64,000 nucleotides of DNA from Calliopum simillimum. Taxonomy: Eukaryota; Arthropoda; Insecta; Diptera; Lauxaniidae. The notes beneath the pieces are model-generated. The model saw nothing but the letters and a program-made list of their open reading frames with translations, was not told the origin of the DNA and searched no databases. Shown here in pieces: positions 37,201 to 52,200 of this stretch. The number at the start of each line of letters is the position of its first letter. Positions within the stretch are counted from its first letter, which is position 1. Where the stretch lies: positions 23,995,187-24,059,186 of the forward strand of contig OX638368.1 in NCBI GenBank assembly GCA_951812925.1, written 5' to 3'. The translations under genes and the position numbers were made by a program.

Positions 37201-40200
37201 CAGGGGTTGAAATAAGAAAAAGTTATTACTGCAGAATTTTTTTAATGTCTTATTCAAGTGATTAATATTAAATATTAATATTAAATAATAGATATCATGG
37301 CAATGGTCCAATTTAAAATTGAAAATTTATAGCGCAATTTTCTTCGAATGCATTTATAAAAATATGTTTAAAGTAGAGTTGCCGAGTACTTATTGTGGTT
37401 GCTACATTTTAGCCCAAATTGGTGAGATTAGACAACTAATACAACGGTTATAAGCGAAATAAAATGAGTATTTAGTTTCAACGATTAACGCAAAGCAAAG
37501 TAATATGAATTTGGGTGAAAATTATTATTACAATTTTTTACAATATTCTGAAGTTATTACTGCAAATTTGAAGTTATTACTGCAGAAATAGGGTATTATT
37601 ACAGCTTATTTCAATGCCTGGTATGCTATGTAATCGAAAAAATGAAAATAATCGGTTTAAAGACAATATTTTAAGTTAAAGTAAGTTTTTTGCTTCTTTT
37701 GTAAAAAAAAATTTTGTTAAGTTTTTTTTTGGGTTTTGTACATTTAAAGCTATCAGAGCAACACTTAACCTACACTTAATTAAAAAAGCAAAAACAAATA
37801 ACTTTCTCACATAACCTGTTGCTTTGATTGCTTCTATATTGTGATGTAAATGTTACTAAAATCTCGCAAGGATCAAAATTTCACCACAAATGTATTAAAT
37901 AATTTTGGTACTTTTTGGACAGTTTTAGTACTTTTTTTGCTATTTGGTTCAAAATACTTAGAAAAGCTCAAATATCATACAGTGAAAAATGGGAAACGAA
38001 AAGAAAACAAAAAACCTGAAGTCAGTGTCAGTCAGCTTCTTGTCTTTCTCTTTGTGCTGTATCCTCTTTTCAGCTCTGTGTGACCACGTATTTTGACGTT
38101 GTTAATATTAAAAAGTTTGCATACCTGGCTAAGTGTCAAAATGTTAAAATAATTATAACTTTGTGCACATTTACACACAAATACCTTTCTAATGATGTAT
38201 AATTCAAAGTCGTGCTCCATTTCTTACATAGTAAAAAAGGTAGGACAAATTTTTGTCTTGCGTATATAGATTCTACTCATATATGGACACATACGAAAAT
38301 AATCTTCCCTTATATGACCCAGGTTTTCAGAAAAAGTTATTTTCATATTCTATAACAAAATGTGATGGCATATATTCCTAGACGTGTAAAATGAAATTGT
38401 CAATAGGTGAACAAGTGAATTTCGACATGAAGGGCTGTCAGGAGGTCGTTCTACCTGAAAATTGTAGGAAAATCGAGATTTCCGATAATATACGGGAGAG
38501 CACACATTTCAGAAGTAGTACATATCTTACGGAGCACATTTCTAAATATTCTCAAGTTAAGTTCAAATCTCAAGTAAGCAATTGTACTGCCAAGTACTTA
38601 AAAGTGTGCTTTGTTTCAAAAAGCAATCTGCCGTCTGGAATGGGTACTAAAGCACTGTGGGGGCAATAACTTAATCAAAAATTCTATAAAATATTTCGGA
38701 ATTTTACTTAAAGGAACTTCAGACTATCTGAGTAGTCATATGCGTTTTCTTATGTTTTTCTGTATGATTTTTTCTCTGACTGTCAAATTTTTATTGTTTT
38801 TAATTTAATTTTTTTGTTTTAATTTTTTATATTTCAAACAACATAAAAAAATTTGAAAACTCATATGACTTCTCTTTTCAAATAGATTCAAATCTAATGC
38901 CAAAATAACTCATATGAGTTTTCTTCTGATAAATCATTTGCGAAAGAAATTTACATTCACACTATCAGAGTTGCCATATTTGACAACTCATAATAGTTTC
39001 TGTATGACTTCTCAGATAGTCTGAAGCAGCTTTTATGGAATTTTTTGATTTTATAAAGTTAATCGAATGTTTTCCAAATCAAAAGTAATAAACGTTAAAA
39101 CAAATTTTGATAAAAAATCTTTGGAACGTTTTTATTTGATTTGATAAATGAGCGCTTTGTTTGTACGTATATATGTAATGTTTTTAAGATTACAACTTAT
39201 CAGTGGTAATACGTTGTAGCGAAGAACAAGGAAACATATTTTTAGCAAGGGCAATAAAATTTAACAAGAAGGGTGTTATCTTTAGCTTTGGCAAAAATTT
39301 AATACCCTACATTGTTCCGCATAACTATGTCAGTACACGTTTGCATGTAATGTTTGCAAGCAATGTTTACAAACAATTTTAATAAGCAATGTTTACAAAC
39401 AATGTTTATAAACAATGTTAATAAGCAATGTTTATAAGCAATTTTTATAAACAATGTCTATTAGCAATGTTTATAAGCAATGTTTATAAGCAATGTTTAT
39501 AAACAATATTCATAAACAATTTTTAATATTTCCAATTTTCCAACAATTTCCTACTGGTACTTACTCCATTGTGTTGTTTGCCGTTGACGTTGTATGGTTG
39601 ACTATTGCGTCGCCGCCGCATTAGCACACAATTTCGCACAGGAGAGGGCGATTGGCGTTCGCGCTGACGTTCCGACGTTACATACACTTGCGGCTGCAAT
39701 TGTGTCTGTGTTAATTCCCTGCCGCCATATCCACTATGCGATTGATCCACTGTTAAGCGATTGTAACGCGTTGTTCCAAGACTATTGGCAAAACTACGCG
39801 AATTTTTCGACTCCACCGAATCACGACGACTCAAGTGACGCGACTGCTTTAATCCATCCAAATGATCATCAGCATTACCATAGACCTGTCGTTCATTATC
39901 GTGTGAATTTTCATCTTGCAGACGGAATTGCCGTTTATTACGCGGTATTGGTGAAGAACTATGCGAACGATATTTTCCCATGAGAAGATCGGATGACATT
40001 TCATCCTTATTTGTATGTGATGTCAGCAGTTGGCCATTGTTAATGCGTATCTTTGGAGGCGGAGGAGATTTAGACTTTGAACCGGCAGATGTTGGACGTT
40101 TGGCAAAGAGTTTTGGTGTTGGAGTTTCAAAAAGTGAACTCCGACGATGTTTACGAAACATTTTCGAAAAGAAATCGACTTTCGAGCTGTTGTTAGAGGC

Positions 40201-43200
40201 AAAAAATGGCGGTAATACGTTGTTTTACGCTTATTTTTTTCCAGTGTTTTGTTCAAACAAAGAAACTGAACAAGACTTTTTTTATGGTCACTAGATTTTT
40301 TTTTTGTGCTTGTTGTATTTGTTTGGTATAACACTACGCGCCGCGCACGTCCAAGTGCTTGGAATAAAAATTTAAAACTGGTTGAGATCGCAACGTAGAT
40401 CAACAGCGATTGCAGAAAACTCACACTCTGGCAAATGGCAAAACGTGTGAGAGAGCAACAAACGCAAAACACCGAAGAAGAAAACATGAAAACTCCACTA
40501 CACTTGGAAACGGAGTAGAGGCGAATAAAGGGCGAAAAGAAAAGTAGACAAAGGAAAACACCATCACAGAAGATGCAAGAAAAGTGCATGATGTTGGCGG
40601 AGATTGTGGAGTATTGGACTTCTTTGAATTTTCGAGAAAACTCGACCTTCATGGTAAGAGAGAGAGAGAACGAGAGAGAAAAGAATGACGTGTTGAAATA
40701 TTTCGTAAGAGCACTGTTGGTGTAAACAAAGAGCGCTTGAGTGAAATCCGTAAACATTGAATTCTACATTTTTCTCTTAGTTTTATTTCATCAGCTTTCC
40801 CCTGTTGATTGATGACTCAAATTCAGCAGTAACTTATGAAATACTCATCAGAATGATTGGAAATTTGTAGACAAATTCTAAATAAAATCATTAGCTACGA
40901 TTATAATGGATGCGTTAATGTTTCGATAACACGCGGCGGGCATAAGTAAATACGAGTATGTACGTAAAGTAATTATCGTTGACATTTTCAATTTAATCAC
41001 GTAAATTCTGAACAGAATGTACACCAGAATGGGTCAAATACGAATATTTATGTATATGTATGCTTTTTCTTAAAACGGCAATGTTTATAAACAATGTTTA
41101 TAGGCAATGCTTATAAGCAATGTTTGTAAACTACGTTTATAAGCAATGGTTAAAAGCAATGTTTATAATCAATCTTTAAGAACAATGTTTATACTTAATG
41201 TTTATAAACAATATTTACAAGCAATGTTTACAAACAATGTTTATAAGCAATACTTATAGGAAATGTTTATATGCAATGTTTACAAACAATGTTTATAAGC
41301 AATGTTTATAAGCAATGTTTAAAAGTAAGTTTTATAAGCAATGTTTATAATCAATGTTTATAAGCAATGTTTACGAACAATGTTTGTAAGCAATGATTCT
41401 AAGAATTGTTAACAATCGATGTTTATAAGTAATGCTTATAAGCAATGTTTAGAATCAATGTTTACAAACAATGTTTACAATAAATTTTTATAAGCTATAC
41501 TTACAAGCAATATTTTTTATATTCTTTGTGTAAAAAAAGAATTAAATATAAACTGAACAATGTTTATAAACCAGGTGTTACATGCTTAAGAGATATACAG
41601 TGTGTAAATGTGTACGATACGAAGCTTCCGGAAGGTGATAGAGGAAGCTTAGACTTACAAAAAATTTTGTGTCCAAAATGTAACACTGAAAAGTTGTTTT
41701 TCGATACGAAACTTTAATCTTTCTAATGGTAGAATTGGGTTATAGGGTTGAAAGGGATTTTGAAAAAGTTCTGGGCTTTTAAAGTTGAAAATTTAAATTT
41801 TTTTTTAATTTTTTTTTATTTTGGCGGAAAAAGGTTATAATAATTTATCCTTTTCTAATTTTTTTTAGAGTCCTCGTAAAATTTCCTTTAACTCAATAGT
41901 ACATTTGTCGAACCAGGGTATGTTTATGGGACCTTTTTTATGTTGAAATGGCTGCCAAAATCAAAAAAACTTTGAAGGCCTAGAACTTTCCAAAATCCTT
42001 ATTAATCCTATAAACCAGTTCCTTCACTAGAAAGCTCATATAATTGGCTAAAAGTTTTCCATAAAAGTTTCCTCCATAACGTTAGAGTGACCCAAAAAAT
42101 TTTTTTTGTTAAACAAGTCGGAAAATTAGGTTTTCGATGTAACTCCTCAGCGGCACATTTTAGAACCCCGCTCATATACAATATTTTGTTAGTCTGGGTC
42201 TCTATCACCCCTCCCAGAAGCTTTGTAACCTTTACGTTTACACTCTGTATATTTGAAAATCCACACAATGCACTGTGACGAAAATAAGAGAATTGCAAAA
42301 ATCAACTTTTCCCTCAAAAAGTCTTATCTCCAACATCGTCCATCGAAGTGACAGTGAAGCAATGATATTGCTTGAAGAAGAAAAATTTCGAAGTAGAACT
42401 TTGCTGCTGCAAAATGACAAGGGTAAATGCTTGTTGACTAAGTATAAAAATCAAAGCAAACTTCTTCAAAATAAAGGGGTTAAGTCCTTGTATGCTTATC
42501 AATTTGTAAATTAAAAAGTATGGCAAAGATATCTAGTCGTATGTACTATCATTGTAGTAAAAGTTGTTTGCTACACTACAAAAGATTGTTTTGCAAGATA
42601 CGCGTAAACGTTTTAGCACGTAATATAAAATGCTAACACTTTTATACGCATGAGCTGTTGTATCTATAGCATACCTTTAGAAATATTTGTTTAAAAATTA
42701 GACCTACATGGTCATTGTAACGCTTGACTAATAAGTACTATAACAAACAAAATATGACTTGGTATAGAATATTCAGGAGACATACTCCAAATATCTTTTA
42801 TGGGGTTTATCATTTCGATATGCACAATTGGAATCTGTATGTGCTGTTTGTATAAAAGTTGACTGTTCTCTGCAAATTAAAATGCTGACAGTGAAATTGT
42901 GATGTCACGGTTAAATTTAAAAGTCAAATGATTTTGTATGAAAAATTAACAAGTGTGTTTTTTTTTTTTAAATATTTTGTAGCAACACGCTTGCGGAGTT
43001 ATATGCATATCTAATGAGCGTAAGGGAGAAAAGCTGCTTGTTAAAATTCTCTATAAAGCTATTAAGGTGATACTCGAGAGTTAATTGTAGAGTAGTTGAT
43101 CTCTAGCCAGCGTTTGTATTGCTGCAGTTTTAGTTTTTGCCTCCTTAAGGTTCGTTTGGACAGTTCAGTTAACTTGGTTTAAGGATACATTTAGATCAAA

Positions 43201-46200
43201 GTTGTTCTTTTGTAATACTTTGGGAAGGAAACGCACAGTTACGCTACTCTCACTCTCATTTCGACTTGAAATGGTTCAAAATTCTTTAAAGCTGGCCAAA
43301 ATTATTATATTTTCGAGACGAATTTTTTGTTGCTCGGGGATTTTCGAGATCAACATTTAATTCGATAGTACATTTGTCATACCAATTTTTTTGATTGAGG
43401 TCGAAAAAAATACTTTTCTATGTAACATACGGATTACTCGAATACGTTGCGCTGCATATGAGGTGCACGCTACTCGTGCTGCTCTTTATCTACTGGAGCC
43501 TTCAAACGGAAAAGTATTTTTTTCTGATCACAATCAAAAAAATTGGTAGGACAAATGCACCATCAGATTAAAGGAAATTTAACGAGGATTTCAAAAAAAA
43601 TTATAAAAGGATATGTTTATAAGACATTTTTCATACTAAAATGGCCGCCAAAGTCAGAAAATAGGAAAAAAGAAACAATTAAAATATCAGAACCTTGCGA
43701 AATCCTTTTAAACCATATAAACCCTATAATTATAATCCATATACACTATCTGAAAGCTCATATAGTTAGCTAAAACTTTACCATAGAAATGTTTTCTCTA
43801 AACATTAGGGTGATCCAAAAAATTTTTTTTTTGTTAAACAAGTCAGAAAATAAGTTTTAATCCTATAACTCCTTGGGTGTACATTTTAGACCCCCATCCC
43901 AGAAGCAATTTTTTGTTAGTCTAGGCCTCTTCTATCACCTCCCAGAAGCTTCGTAGCCTTATGCGATACACCCTGTATTTTCCTATCTAAAATTTTTACA
44001 AAAAAATAAATAGGAACCCATTTTGCGCCCTCGAAAAAATAATACTATTTTACTGCCGAACAGACCTCTAGAATCCGATTTTGGAAACCATTTTTTAAAA
44101 TAAAAATGGCGGATAATTTTTTAGAATATTATTATTGAGGTAGGTGATTCCGAATTCGGGATCAACTTTTTTGTAAACAAAATGGCGGAGAGTTTTTAAA
44201 AAAATCATTATATCACTACAAAATTGTGATCAGAGGGGATCTTTGAGGTCACTGGTTTCGAATTCGGGATTAACTTTTTTGACTATAGAATGGTTATCCA
44301 AAATGGCGGATAGTTTTCTAAAAGAATGATTTTATAACTACAGAACTGCGGAAAGGAGGTTTTTGAGCTCGCTAATTGTGAATTTTCGATAAATTATCTG
44401 AAAGCAAAATGACGGACAATTTCAAACTACTAATATGGAAGGTGGGCGATCCGATCACGCCCATTTTCAACTTCGAGAGCTAGATGCTACCGATTATATC
44501 TCAGATATCAAATATTATTGTTGTACCTTCCGAAGTAATGGCGATTTCAAATTTTGGGCTGTATGGAAGTTGGGCGTGACGCTGACCCGATCACGATAAT
44601 TTTCAACAAGTAGCTAGAAGCTAGTAATTTTATCTCAGATAAAATTTACCTCAAACAGTTTGGCTATTATTAGTTTAATGAAACTGGAGAGAACATTAAA
44701 TAAACACTTAAATGAACGAGCCATTGCAACTTCATAAAACTTTTGAGTTAAGTTGTCCACAGAGTGCACAATTCGTAAGCTTGGGTAATGAAATTAAAGA
44801 TATTTGTGACATCCTTTTTGTTTGAAAAAAAAAAAAAAAAAAAAACAAACTAATATTTGAGTATGCAAATCTTCAGAAAATAGACTAAACTACACGTTGC
44901 TATAAACTTTAAGAGGTAAGACTGTTTAGATTTATATATACACTTATTTAAACTCTAACATATTTTAAGCGTTTTTTGGAAGAATATTACATTTGCTAAA
45001 TTCCTCAAGTTCTGAAACACAGAAATGGTATTATTTTTTGATATTTTTGTACTTAAATATATTAACTAGATATTTTACTTGGGACTTGTGCAATAATACA
45101 TTTTATTTTTTTGGACACATAAATTTTCAGACTTATTACCGGCTAGCACTGTCTCTCGCAGACCATCTGTGCGCCGCACAGTGTGAGATTTTGCCAAACT
45201 AGGACGTCAAACGTTAATTATAGCCGTAGTTTCAAAGATATCGAGTTGAAATTTTGTAAAATTATGTGCTTTAATTCTTTATATGGAGATTTGGTTCAGA
45301 GATGAAAAAATCGGACAAAATCTACTTGCACATCCCATACAAATGTCCCTTTTTTTTGTAAAAAAAAATTTTAAAAAATTGGTTGTAATGAAGATATCAA
45401 CTTGAAAATTTGTATTTACCATTTCAGTGGTAACTGAATACTACTGTCAAAAAATGGGAGTAATTAAAAAAGAAAACATAAATTTTTTTTTCATGATTTC
45501 AGTGCAATTGTTCATTATAATATTTCAGTCATTGTACAAAAAGTAGTCTTTGGGCAAAAAATGGGCAAGATTTTATTTTTTAAGCCTATTCTATGAGTAT
45601 GTATGCTCATCCTGTATGCTTTGTCATAGCCTAACCACGCCCAACTTGTAAGTCATAGTCTATGAAAGATTCAAGATTTTTGAAATTTGCCATACCTTTT
45701 AGCTGATTATAAAATAATTTGATTAAAATACTTAAGTGCAAATGTGCAACCCTTACATTTGCACTTAAGTATTTTATAGCAAAAATTTTTAGTGAAAGTG
45801 TTGACCTTTAATGCAAAAAACTTTTTGCCAAAAAACAAACGCGCACAACTTCAATGTGATCGCTCAAAGTTTTGTTATCGATGCAAGCTTGAAAATTTGT
45901 TTTTGCATGCTGTTCAATAGTACGTGTTTGATAGCTGTTATCATGCCAATGACATTTCTTTTATTCTCTTTTATGCTTATTTTCGTAACAATTGGGGTCT
46001 TTTCTAACAAATTACAAAATATGATCGATTTTCAAGCACATTGTTTTTTTTTTCATTTTGACGTCCTAGATTGGCAAAATCTCACACTGTGCGCCGGGGT
46101 CATATTATAAGAGAGCACAAATAAAAATACTCCATTTAAACGAATGACCAATTTTAAACTTTTCAGCTACCCTATAATTTTACAACTGGTTGTTTTCAAA

Positions 46201-49200
46201 AGCCGGACTGTTCGGACAAAAACTGGATTGTGCACGGCACTTGATCATCTGCCACATTTCAGAATTAGAAATTAGCGCTTCAAGTTGGACTATGGCGTGG
46301 GAAGCCAAAGAACGAAATAAAAAAATTTTAAAAATTTCTATGATCACATTTTCCTGAACCAAAAGAGGAGTCGACAGGTGAACTTTTTTTTTTTAAATTG
46401 AAGTATTTTTAAGCTTTTCCAATTGAACTTCACAAAATAAAGTTTTAAATATGTAAGTAGTATCATTTGCTAAGTTAAGTGCAAATTTTCTTCTGTTTAT
46501 CATTTAAATAAAACAAAATTCTTTTGAAAATTCAAGCTAAAAGCTTCTGCCATTTCTTTCAACTTACAGCAGCGCTATCTAGCATGAACTTGCGAATTTT
46601 CGCATGCTTTCGGAAAAAGCTTAGAATAAAGAAATCTTTTATTTTAATGCGAGAAAAAGCTTTGCATTAAAGCTTCATTGCACAGTGGTGCGTTATTGAT
46701 CTAGAGAAGTACTTTTGTTAGCTACTGCAAGGTGGCGCAAAAGTAATATCATAATGTTATTTGACTGCCATTTTCTTAGAAATGAAAAAAATTGCATAGA
46801 AAGTTTATTTGATGGTGTCAAATTAATAGTACTAAGTAAGTTCAAATACTGAGTTTATGCATATGGGGCATTACATACCGTTTCGGATAGCATTTTGCTT
46901 TTGCATCCCCGGTTTTTTTAAAAACTTTTTTGTCTTTTAGTACTAGTTGAGATAAGCATCTATAGTTTTTTAAATGTTTTTTATAAAGCCGTTTCAGAGG
47001 TATAAATTTTCAAAAAACTAAAAAATCTCCAAAAACAACATTAAGTAGTTTTTGGAAATGCTCATAACTCCGTCAATAGTCAACCAAATTATGAAATTTT
47101 TTATTAAGTTTTGTTTTTTAACCCTTTCGACCCGGCTGGGACAATATATCCCAAAAAAATTTTAATAAGCAAAATTGTTTAAAATGCGGTTGTATACATA
47201 TGAACTCATTTTAAACAATTTTGCTTATTAAAATTTTTTTAGGAAATATTGTCCCAGGGTTAAGGAAATTTTTATATAAAAAACAAACACTTTTTTTAGA
47301 TATTTTTTTTTTTTATTAAATTTTTAACTTCTAAAACTAAATTGCTATTTTTATCAATCATACTCATCGATTTTAAAAAAAAAAAACTAATGAATTTGAC
47401 AAATTTTAAGACTATTTTTAGAATGGACAAACGATGGGACCTATTTTTTAAAATGTTTTTAATTGACAAAAAAGTGAGTGAACGAGCACTAAAATATTAT
47501 TCATTGCAGGAAGAGGGTAAAAATGTTCATCGACCCCCACTCACTTTACCTTTCCATTATTTTTCTCAAACGTACTGCCCCTTTTTTTCGACTTCCACTA
47601 TGGGGTAGCTAGCCACCATTCTAAATTTTGATAAAAATATTAAAAAATTCCTCATTGCCGGTAGGGAGTAGAACTGTTCACCGGCACCCATTATTTCTTA
47701 ATCTTCACAATTTTTTTCGAATGTTCAACCCTTTTTATCCACCCCTTAAGGGATCTTCCATACAAAATCTTGACAGAAATATAAAAAAAAATTTCTCATT
47801 GCCGGTAGAGAGAAAAAATGTTCACTGACCCTCATTAACTTTTCCTCTCCAATAGTTTTCTCAAACATATTATCCCTTTTTTTTCCACTCCTTAAGGGGG
47901 CTCCCATTAAAAATTTTGATAAAAACATAAAATAAAAATCCGGGAGGTGAAAAAAATATTCACCGACCCCTATTAATTTTTCCTCTTCAACATTTTTCTT
48001 GAACATACTATTCTCTTTTTTCCACCCCTAAACAGGCCTCCCATACAAATTTAGATAGAAATAAGTACCTTTGTATGGGGCTCCCTTAAGTGGCGGATAA
48101 AAAGGGCTAGTATGTTCGAAAGATATGTTGGAGGAAAAAAATTAATAGGCGTCTGTTAACATTCTTTTCCTCTCCCGGCAACGAGTAATTTTTTTGATAT
48201 TTTTATAAAATTTTTATAGGAGCACCTTAAGGGGTGGAAAAATGGGGTAGTATATTTAAGAGAAATGTCCGACTCTGAATTGGTTAGCTTTTTGTTAACT
48301 AATTCCCTAACTGCCTACAACATGAATGTCAAAGCACAATGACATTTGATGCCATTTGCAAAAATTACAGCACATTCACATTATGAAATTACTTTTGGAA
48401 AAATGAGCAAAAAATCAAGATCTTTGTTTTTTAATATTTGTTTTTGTAATGAAATTAGTATAATTAACTTTAATTAAGCACTGCTACATTGGCTGCCTTT
48501 GTTCTTGCAATTTTATTGCTGTTTTAACATCTTTTAATTGAACAGTAACGGCATTCAGTGGCGGATTAACCCTAAGGCACCAGTAGGCACCTGCCTAGGG
48601 CGGCAGATTTTAGGGGGGCGGCAAATTTACGGAGTGATAAAAAAAAGATATAAGATTTTTAAGAAAAGTTAACTCAATGCCCAGGGCGGCAAAATGAGTG
48701 ATTGAAATAGATATTGTTCTATAAGACCAAAGGACTATAAGTTCAAGAACTCTTACCAAATGCAAAATGGACTGTAGGGGGCGGCAAAATGAGTTATTGA
48801 AATAGATATTGTTCTATAAGACTAAAAGACTGTAAGCTAAAGAATTCTTATCAAATGCAAAATGGCCTGTAGGGGGCGGCAAAATGAGTTATTGAAATAG
48901 ATATTGTTCTATAAGACCAAAGGATTATAAGCTCAAGAACTCTTACCAAATGCAAAATGGACTGTAGGGGGCGGCAAAATGAGTTATACAAATAGATATT
49001 GTTCTATAGGACCAAAGGATTATAAGCTCAAGAACTCTTACCAAATGCAAAATGGACTGTAGGGGGCGGCAAAATGAGTTATTGAAATAGATATTGTTCT
49101 ATAATACCAAAGGATCATAAGCTCAAGAACTCTTATGAAATGCAAAATGGACTGTAGGGGGCGGCAAAATGAGTTATTGAAATAGATATTGTCCTATAGG

Positions 49201-52200
49201 ACCAAAGGATTATAAGCTCAAGAACTCTTACCAAATGCAAAATGGACTGTAGGGGGCGGCAAAATGAGTTATTGAAATAGATATTGTTCTATAATACCAA
49301 AGGATTATAAGCTCAAGAACTCTTACCAAATGCAAAATGGACTGTAGGGGGCGGCAAACTGAGTTATTGATATAATCATTTTATTTAAAATCTATTTTGC
49401 TTGTTTTTACAAGCGCTAAAAATTTAGTTGTCCCAACATTTCGAAAAATTAACACCCAGTGGGTCAAAATGGGAAAAAAACCGATTTTTTTTAACTTTGG
49501 CGGCCTATACCGCTCAGAATATCAACTTATGGATACTGCGTCCCAGATCAAAAATATGTAAAATTTTATTACTCGTAATTTTTGTTCAAAATTTTTTTCT
49601 ATGCGACCAATAGGAAACGAGATAAATCGAATCAAAACCTTTTCCAGATGGCGGCTGAAGCGCAGAGGGGGCGAGGTCACCTGTTTGGTTTTAGGCCTCT
49701 AGGGAGCTCCTAAAAACACTAGGCAAAAAAAAAATTGCAGTGCGCAATTTTTTCTAGGTATTTTTACGTACATTTTAGGACATTTTTACTGTACTATAAC
49801 GCGAGATCCAATTGAGAAAATGACTTAATTTAAACAATATTTTGCTTGGTTTTGCAAACGCTAAAAACTAGGTTTGCACAACTTTTTGAAAAATCAACAC
49901 CCAGTGGGTGCAAATGGAAAAAAATTGATTTTTTGTAACTTTGGCGGCCTCTACCGCTCAAAATATCAACTTATGGATATCGCGTCCGGAATCAAAAAAA
50001 CGTAGAATTTTATTGCCCCTAATTTTTGTTAAAAATTTTTTCTATCCGACCAACAGGAAACGAGATAAATTGAATCAAACATATTTCAAGATGGCGGCTA
50101 ATGCCAAGGGTGGGGAGGTCACCTTTTTGACGTTAAGCTTCTATAGTGGTCCTAAAAACATTAAGCAAAAAAAATTCCAGTGAGCAATTTTTTTTAGGTC
50201 TTTATACATTTTTTGACAACTTTACTGTACTAATAGAAAAAGATATTTTACTTGAATTAGATTGTGAGGATATTATTCACCAATTTGCACTTAACAAAAT
50301 TAGACGAAAAATTTGTTAATGTATGAATAAACAATGTATTTAAACATACGAATCATTAAAGCGTTGATGTAAGCTATTTATTTGTTTTTATTACAAGCTT
50401 CTTTTACTATAAAAAAAAAATAAGTGCCTAGGGCGGCAAATTACTTAGATCCGCCACTGACGGCAGTAAATTATAAAAATATAAATTCCGATTTTGTGTG
50501 CATTGCGCAAAATTTCATTTGGGTCATAAAGTCACTTTTCAAGCACGATTTATAGAAAATTTTAATAGAAAATATGTAAAAAAGTTTTTCGGACTCACCC
50601 CTCTTGAATCTCTGAATAATATGGCCGCATGATGTGGATCCATGGAACCATCACCTCTTAAGCCTCTTCCGGCAGCACCAACTGAAGCGCGTCTTTTCTC
50701 CAAATCAGCTGAAGCACGTCGCATATGAGCACCTATAGGATTAAAACAAACATCCAATCAGCAACTTTATAATGGTTACCTATTCGAAACATATATAATA
50801 ATATAGTTATAATATATAAAATAACAGCAAGTACCATTTACAATAAGTTAAAAAAAAGAAAGAAAATACTTTAAAAAACTTAAAAATATAAATAAAAATC
50901 AAAAACGCTGCAAATTCATCATATGGGTCGAACCTAAGCCCAACTGACAAGTGTAACGCATTAATGATAGAATCGCTAATATATATATGATGTATAGAAA
51001 GGAAAAGTAATGCCCATTAATACTAACAAACAACAACTAATTTGACAAAATAAAATTCTATTAACATCCAAATATTCCAAAAATTAATAATTTTTTTTAA
51101 CAAATTTTGATTGTTTTTTTTTTCGCTCATCTTTACCTGTCAAATTAGTCGTAATCTTGACTTTTGACCTTTCATTGTGACTTTTACCTTCTTTAACAAT
51201 TTTATCAAATATCTGATACGTAGCGCCACAATCTTCCAATATCTTATTGGGGCGACTCAACGTATTAACGTCCAAACTCTTGGAACGCACACGGAAATTC
51301 TTTTGTGGATCATTTTGTGGCGATGTGCATACGCTACTTGGAGCATCATGTGATTTCCGTGGCCAAATGTGCACTTTTTTACCAAAATGTTTTAACAACT
51401 CTTGTATCGAATGATGATGATGATTATTATGCGGATGATGATGATGATGATGGTGATGATGTTCCTTATCTTTCGATTTCTTGTGGGATTTTGGTGAACC
51501 ATCAACACCACCGCTGCTATCATCATTTACGCTCAGCGAGCGTGCAAAGCTGCTGTTGTCAAAACGATGACGCAAATAGCCAGTGCTATCGTTGTCCAGC
51601 GAGAAACGTTGCTGCTGATGATGTTGCTGCGTGTAGTCTTCCAATGCAATGGGCGCTGCACCAACACGATGAAATATGGAATTTATGGTGGGTCTGCTTT
51701 CCTGCGAACGTGCTGCACAAGCGCCAGTGTGTGTAAAATACTGATGATCACCGTGACTCTCATGTATATCATCAAGATCATGTGGAAAGAAACCATTCTG
51801 TACGGGTGGTGAGTTATAGCCAGTATCGGCGCTGCTTTTGCGTAGGCTCTGTGGAAAATGTGGTATGATTAAAAGTGTTATAAATGTCATGAGCTTTAAC
51901 TTACACTATATATAGCCGGACTGTGAGATCTATCAAAGATGCTGCGCTTTGAGGAAGGCGTACGCTTTAGACTGCTGCTATAGCTGTCATAGGAACTATA
52001 TTGTTTATAGCCAGAGTAATGATTTGATGCTGAACGATAGGAATCTGGTACAGGCTGTGGACTCGAGGCAGCAACTAACTTTTCGATAACTTTATCTGTG
52101 AAGGGAAAATGACAAAGTTTTTTGATGATAAAGAGAAGTCAAGGGTTAGAAAAAATTGCGGAGATAACAATATTTGTAGAGTAGATGAATGTAGTCTATA

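Noticed and set aside
38391..38669. 92-codon + strand frame ([11 protein letters not shown]...)
   Set aside because: Composition is fairly protein-like, but no family, splice structure or neighbour supports it. An expression check would be needed.
39594..39983. 129-codon + strand frame
   Set aside because: Antisense to the well-supported alternative first exon of SNF4Agamma.
40023..40757. 244-codon - strand frame overlapping the short-isoform first exon
   Set aside because: Ser/Phe/Cys-rich translation of a leader. The overlapping frame [10 protein letters not shown] with a phased donor is the credible one.
51305..51812. 143- and 81-codon + strand frames
   Set aside because: Antisense to the His-rich exon 3. 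Poly-Asp and Cys runs come from the repeated CAC/CAT codons.
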